Of a DNA stretch of 64,000 bases, positions 62,301 through 64,000 are shown piece after piece; position 1 is the first letter of the stretch; the number at the start of each line of letters is the position of its first letter. The notes beneath the pieces were generated by a model. The model had not been told where the DNA came from. It saw only the letters and a program-made list of their open reading frames with translations, and searched no databases. The position numbers and the translations under genes were made by a program. This stretch comes from DASRLE01 sp963825315 (GTDB lineage: Bacteria; Verrucomicrobiota; Verrucomicrobiia; Limisphaerales; Palsa-1400): positions 2,046,001 through 2,110,000 of the forward strand of contig CAWGST010000001.1 in NCBI GenBank assembly GCA_963825315.1, written 5' to 3'.

Positions 62301-62527
62301 GGGCGTTTATGAGAAACGCACAAAACATGATTGTAAATAGACTACAGACACAAACTGCAAACGATACTTTTACTGGTCTTGTGGTTGGAATGGCCGCGCG
62401 GCAACTGAACGCCGCTGGTGGCAATGGGGACAGCTTAAGTTTGGATGCGGCTCTACAAGCTGCTGGAACAACAGGAGTAGATTCTGCGGAAACCATTTGG
62501 AGTGTGGCTACAGATGTTTCAGAGTAA
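59312..62527 (+). CDS. Rhs/YD-repeat protein with variable C-terminus, N-terminus lost
   Basis: The remaining 1071 residues begin MGHANSPRWSLQAPGYIGDN directly at the RAYT end. YD-type repeats are plentiful (ASLTYDPNTGWITSSTDQAG, ETDYGYDAYGRMNAVSNGAS, SLVYDADGNLTSDGIWTYEW). The Rhs core ends with RYYNPVQGRWLNRDPLGQKG and NLFVFVHNHPIAIIDRNGKE. After it come some 145 residues of unrelated sequence (62090-62527), the place of the toxin in Rhs proteins; I recognise no toxin family there. There is no signal peptide because the 5' end was removed, so export is doubtful. Small genes follow as candidate immunity partners. Confidence 0.85.
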   Translation: MGHANSPRWSLQAPGYIGDNNGYNEIPIGAGSGNSVSTLSYRTCGQSVAPFLCYEDHSGESPSKTYYCDLLGTPEYTIVTPGSYYGGNYHRMTSSIRRLVNIGGIEYQAVTNFIYLVDGSDSNATMTSIHLRQLNGFQGNESACSIDYDADTNETIVTTYVDRANNMISTVSNMPMTSVLMATNIVQNGLTIQSSTFSVPSPTLYFYDALGRTNRIQDPLGFSASLTYDPNTGWITSSTDQAGNVTSYVYYGTNEANSGKLKCQTGPSGKNTYYAYTLCGQLFQNWGDVPYPAEYVYSEYGDLTNLITFRGGSNWTGSTWPSNPGIGDNTYWVYDDASGALLHKMDAHGYATTYTYDPVTGKLLNRSFARLVGGSPVTLINYYDGYGETVERDYSDGTPSVLFNNYNRAGQPREIVDESGVNELTYDYASRLVSVTGASGIYAGIIVSNHFNPVYGRAAMICSNLSSTLETDYGYDAYGRMNAVSNGASSVGYGYLPNSDLLQTTIFSNSSSAVLTTARQWDYGFRLGSIANVVNGATVTSHDYTYDNLSRRTRATLEDGSLWNYSYNDRNELTGAGRFWPDWTPVTGQQYGYGFDNIGNRTSAQAGSVGNMSTVSYAVNGLNEYTNILTPGAKDILGLAIATNAVTVNGGRADRKGEFFHRAIMVANSGGPVWQEVTNSAGTSTVTGGLVFPANSQSLVYDADGNLTSDGIWTYEWDAENRLISMSMNNIYGIEYSNVLQVTFAYDYMNRRISKTVWTNSGSGFVPQSTNYFLYDGWNLIALFTPANAVQQSFVWGLDLSGTMAKAGGVGGLLAMASSGTNYFASYDGNGNITGLINGTDKSTSARYEYSPFGELIRTTGPMAKVNPFRFSTKFCDDEDGLVYYDYRYYNPVQGRWLNRDPLGQKGGMNLFVFVHNHPIAIIDRNGKEDWVDTAAGLVYDWIDTARGVFMPNESELSEYLTDTVGAFLTDQLADITVRPVGFDMMQIEEASELQEGAFMRNAQNMIVNRLQTQTANDTFTGLVVGMAARQLNAAGGNGDSLSLDAALQAAGTTGVDSAETIWSVATDVSE

Positions 62528-62563
62528 TGATCCGCCAATTTCATCACGTTATAAGATGATTAA

Positions 62564-62857
62564 ATGCCTATGAGTAACAAAATGCTTAGCAGAATAATTT
62601 CAATAGGAATTCTGGCGATCATCGCAGCTTCTGTTATACACATTGCCCATACAAAAGAATACCAAATAGGGAGAGAAGCATACCTTGCAAAAGAGGCTAC
62701 CAATTATGATCACCATTTTGCTCACCCTGATTCTATAGCCGGTACCGCAATTGCGAGTCTGTTCTTTATCAGTGCTTTCTATGCGGTGTATGAACTTATC
62801 GCGTTCCTCACCTTAAAAGTGTTGGAGAGAATAAATGCAGACGATTCAAAGAGCTAA
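62564..62857 (+). CDS. Small two-helix membrane protein, candidate Rhs immunity protein
   Basis: The 97-residue protein has a first membrane helix (IISIGILAIIAASVIHIAHT), a hydrophilic loop and a second helix (IAGTAIASLFFISAFYAVYE). It is AT-rich relative to the Rhs core, like the Rhs tip before it, and starts 37 bases after the Rhs stop. Immunity genes normally follow Rhs tips immediately, and membrane immunity proteins are common. No family is recognised, so the role is inferred from position. Confidence 0.55.
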   Translation: MPMSNKMLSRIISIGILAIIAASVIHIAHTKEYQIGREAYLAKEATNYDHHFAHPDSIAGTAIASLFFISAFYAVYELIAFLTLKVLERINADDSKS

Positions 62858-63029
62858 TTATAACCAGCCGCTCTGGCAAGAGGATGTTGAGATTGTTGAC
62901 CTGACTGGCCATCCAAAAGCAAATCGAGCCTATGCTTGGAGCCATCGCCAAGGGAGACACGATCAAGATGTGCGTTTTGTCGCAATTGTGGAAATACCGC
63001 CAGTTGAATCAGCGGAAACGACCATCTGA
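62835..63029 (+). CDS. Small hypothetical protein downstream of Rhs
   Basis: This 64-residue frame overlaps the end of the membrane protein gene by 23 bases and reads MQTIQRANYNQPLWQEDVEI then KANRAYAWSHRQGRHDQDVR and VAIVEIPPVESAET. The pattern RAYAWS...VEIPPV-S resembles short uncharacterised proteins I associate with verrucomicrobial genomes, but no function is known. The overlap suggests it belongs to the same transcript. Confidence 0.45.
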   Translation: MQTIQRANYNQPLWQEDVEIVDLTGHPKANRAYAWSHRQGRHDQDVRFVAIVEIPPVESAETTI

Positions 63030-63053
63030 GTGCAAATTGTTAAGGATGCAAAA

Positions 63054-63197
63054 ATGGAGGAAATTAAACCTTTCTTGTTATTTTCCGGCGGATATAGCTC
63101 TTTTTCACTCAATCACCCTTTGATTTCAATTCTTATTTTTGTGGTTGTTTCACTGGTTGGTGGAATTTTGGTGAATTACTGGAAAGACAAAGATTGA
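63054..63197 (+). CDS. 47-residue membrane protein
   Basis: ATG at 63054 opens MEEIKPFLLFSGGYSSFSLN, then a hydrophobic segment (PLISILIFVVVSLVGGILVN) and YWKDKD before TGA at 63197. The frame is also open from a GTG at 63030, just after the preceding stop. One clear membrane helix with a charged tail suggests a real small protein, perhaps another member of the Rhs-linked cluster. Its size makes it easy to miss. Confidence 0.5.
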   Translation: MEEIKPFLLFSGGYSSFSLNHPLISILIFVVVSLVGGILVNYWKDKD

Positions 63198-63229
63198 CTT
63201 CATAAAGGGGTCGTAAAGGGGTCGGTTCC

Positions 63230-63378
63230 TAGTATTACTTTGTTAAGTTCTCAAAACAAAAAGTGGGCTCCGGAGCCTGTAAACATTGATAAAAACTGCA
63301 ATTTTCGGAAATTATGAAAGTCTTTGCAAACCCTGCGAATTCCCTTCGGTATTCAAAAAACTTAACAAAGTAATACTA
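63230..63378. repeat. Perfect 20-bp inverted repeat of a RAYT-type element
   Basis: TAGTATTACTTTGTTAAGTT at 63230-63249 is exactly complementary to 63359-63378. Two AAAGGGGTC words lie just upstream (63213 and 63215-63223 region), like the end of the complete RAYT element at 58281. The 109-base loop has no gene. Confidence 0.85.
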
Positions 63379-63431
63379 GCATTGCCGCAATGTTGCTTGA
63401 CAAATTGGGCTGGGTGCGGCATTCTCCTGCC

Positions 63432-63534
63432 ATGGCGCGAAAGCTTCGTCTGCAATATCCGGGAGCCGTAAAAGGGTCCTCGGAAGCAGGTAATTATGGG
63501 CTTGACGGCTGGAAGCGGGGATGTAAGGTAACAT
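63432..63534 (+). pseudogene. RAYT transposase relic (first 13 codons)
   Basis: ATG at 63432 gives MARKLRLQYPGAV, the standard RAYT start (compare KLRVEYPGAV in the complete copy), then breaks into KGSSEAGNYGLDGWKRGCKV and stops. The promoter seems kept: TTGACA at 63397-63402 and CATTCT after 17 bases. The rest of the gene has been deleted. Confidence 0.7.
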
Positions 63535-63567
63535 AAAGTAAACTTATCTTCAGGAAACCAGGGTTGT

Positions 63568-63999
63568 TTAGTCAGTTTTGGCTGCCGGCCACACGTTCAG
63601 CTTGATGGCATCCATGCCGGGATTCTCGAAGGGGCCAGCCGAAGGATTCGCTTCATTGCGCGGCTGCCCGAAATAATCGGTGTTGAGGCGAATGGGCGCG
63701 CCGTCCGGTTGTTCATAGGCGGCATTCGGGATGATGGCCCGGCCCAGCAGACTGGTGGTCACAATCTTGCGGGTTCGCCCGGTGTTCCAGGCCGGGTCAT
63801 ACTTCATTTCGAGATGGCAGCCGCCGGCCTCCCCGACCAGCTTGAGCGCCGGAGCAAACTCCGGTTTGACGAGCGGCCCGGTTTCATGCCTGGAAGGCCC
63901 GGCACCTTCGAGAAAAACATTGCCGTCCATCCACACAGGCAGCGGGGCGTCATCGGTACTGGCTCAAATCTGCGCGGCCCACGAACAGGTTATTATAGT
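63568..63999 (-). CDS. C-terminus of a probable right-handed beta-helix protein
   Basis: The gene enters from the right edge. The last frame encodes VWMDGNVFLEGAGPSRHETG, PALKLVGEAGGCHLEMKYDP, VTTSLLGRAIIPNAAYEQPD and LNTDYFGQPRNEANPSAGPF. The final 40 bases of the window, read in another frame, give YNNLFVGRADLSQY, which joins naturally before DDAPLPVW, so a one-base insertion near 63955 is likely. The NNLFVG...WMDGNVF pattern resembles parallel beta-helix proteins of the carbohydrate-active or exported type. The assignment is tentative; most of the gene lies outside the window. Confidence 0.5.
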
Positions 64000-64000
64000 A

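Noticed and set aside
1..64000. tRNA or rRNA genes
   Set aside because: No cloverleaf with a convincing T-loop (GGTTCRANNCC) and acceptor stem, and no rRNA-like stretch, was found on either strand by eye; a covariance search could still find one.

Overview
The window looks like a chromosomal piece of a GC-rich member of the Verrucomicrobiota (probably a Limisphaerales/Pedosphaera-like lineage). This is inferred from gene content: a PEP-CTERM exported protein, a GH57 enzyme paired with a DUF4912 protein, RAYT transposases of a style common in that phylum, long exported proteins, WD40-bearing Ser/Thr kinases and a lexA/dinB/dnaE2 SOS cassette. No rRNA or tRNA gene was seen.

Layout. 1-7.5 kb: the end of recF; a minus-strand redox cluster (aldo/keto reductase, nitroreductase, pirin) divergent from a LysR regulator; a frameshifted ligA followed by a perfect 20-bp hairpin and the relic of a second ligA; and a VapBC pair. 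7.5-12 kb: GH57 and DUF4912 genes, a one-domain response regulator and a DUF72 protein. 11.9-17 kb: the SOS mutagenesis cassette, opening with a perfect 26-bp palindrome on the lexA start codon. Its dinB reading frame runs without a stop into dnaE2, which carries hairpin repeats in frame. 17-19.5 kb: a CarD-like gene and a decayed type II-C-like CRISPR locus (6 repeats, cas2, 5'-truncated cas1, no cas9). 19.7-25.4 kb: a large exported propeller/amidase-like protein, a HEAT protein and a sigma-factor-like gene. 25.7-27.6 kb: an ISNCY-like insertion sequence with an apparent programmed -1 frameshift. 27.7-34 kb: a frameshifted membrane pyrophosphatase, moeA, and a PilB-type ATPase with a partner. 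34-38 kb: a two-gene P-loop ATPase/TPR operon behind three evenly spaced dyads, the best candidate for an undescribed sensing or defence system. 38-45 kb: purine permease, OmpA-like and PEP-CTERM proteins, a DUF433-like protein, an HNH/adenine-methylase restriction-modification pair next to a truncated DUF262 gene, and an AlkA-type glycosylase whose 3' end is duplicated 3 kb away. 45.5-53 kb: a MoxR-DUF58-transglutaminase operon and the pntAA-pntAB-pntB operon. 53-64 kb: two paralogous kinases, an IS66 relic, a RAYT element joining a truncated kinase to a truncated Rhs gene with candidate immunity genes, a second RAYT relic, and the end of a beta-helix-like gene.

Repeats are the dominant theme. 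There are two copies of a 129-bp MITE; a family of hairpins whose arms are tandem short words (heptamers such as AAGGCGG or AAAGGCT) that differ between elements; TCATTCGG-type repeats; and a diverged repeat about 90 bp upstream of both the moxR and pntAA genes. Several genes (ligA, dinB, hppA, the last gene) carry single frameshifts. Two of these lie at the same GCCGCCGG word, so assembly error should be considered before calling them pseudogenes.
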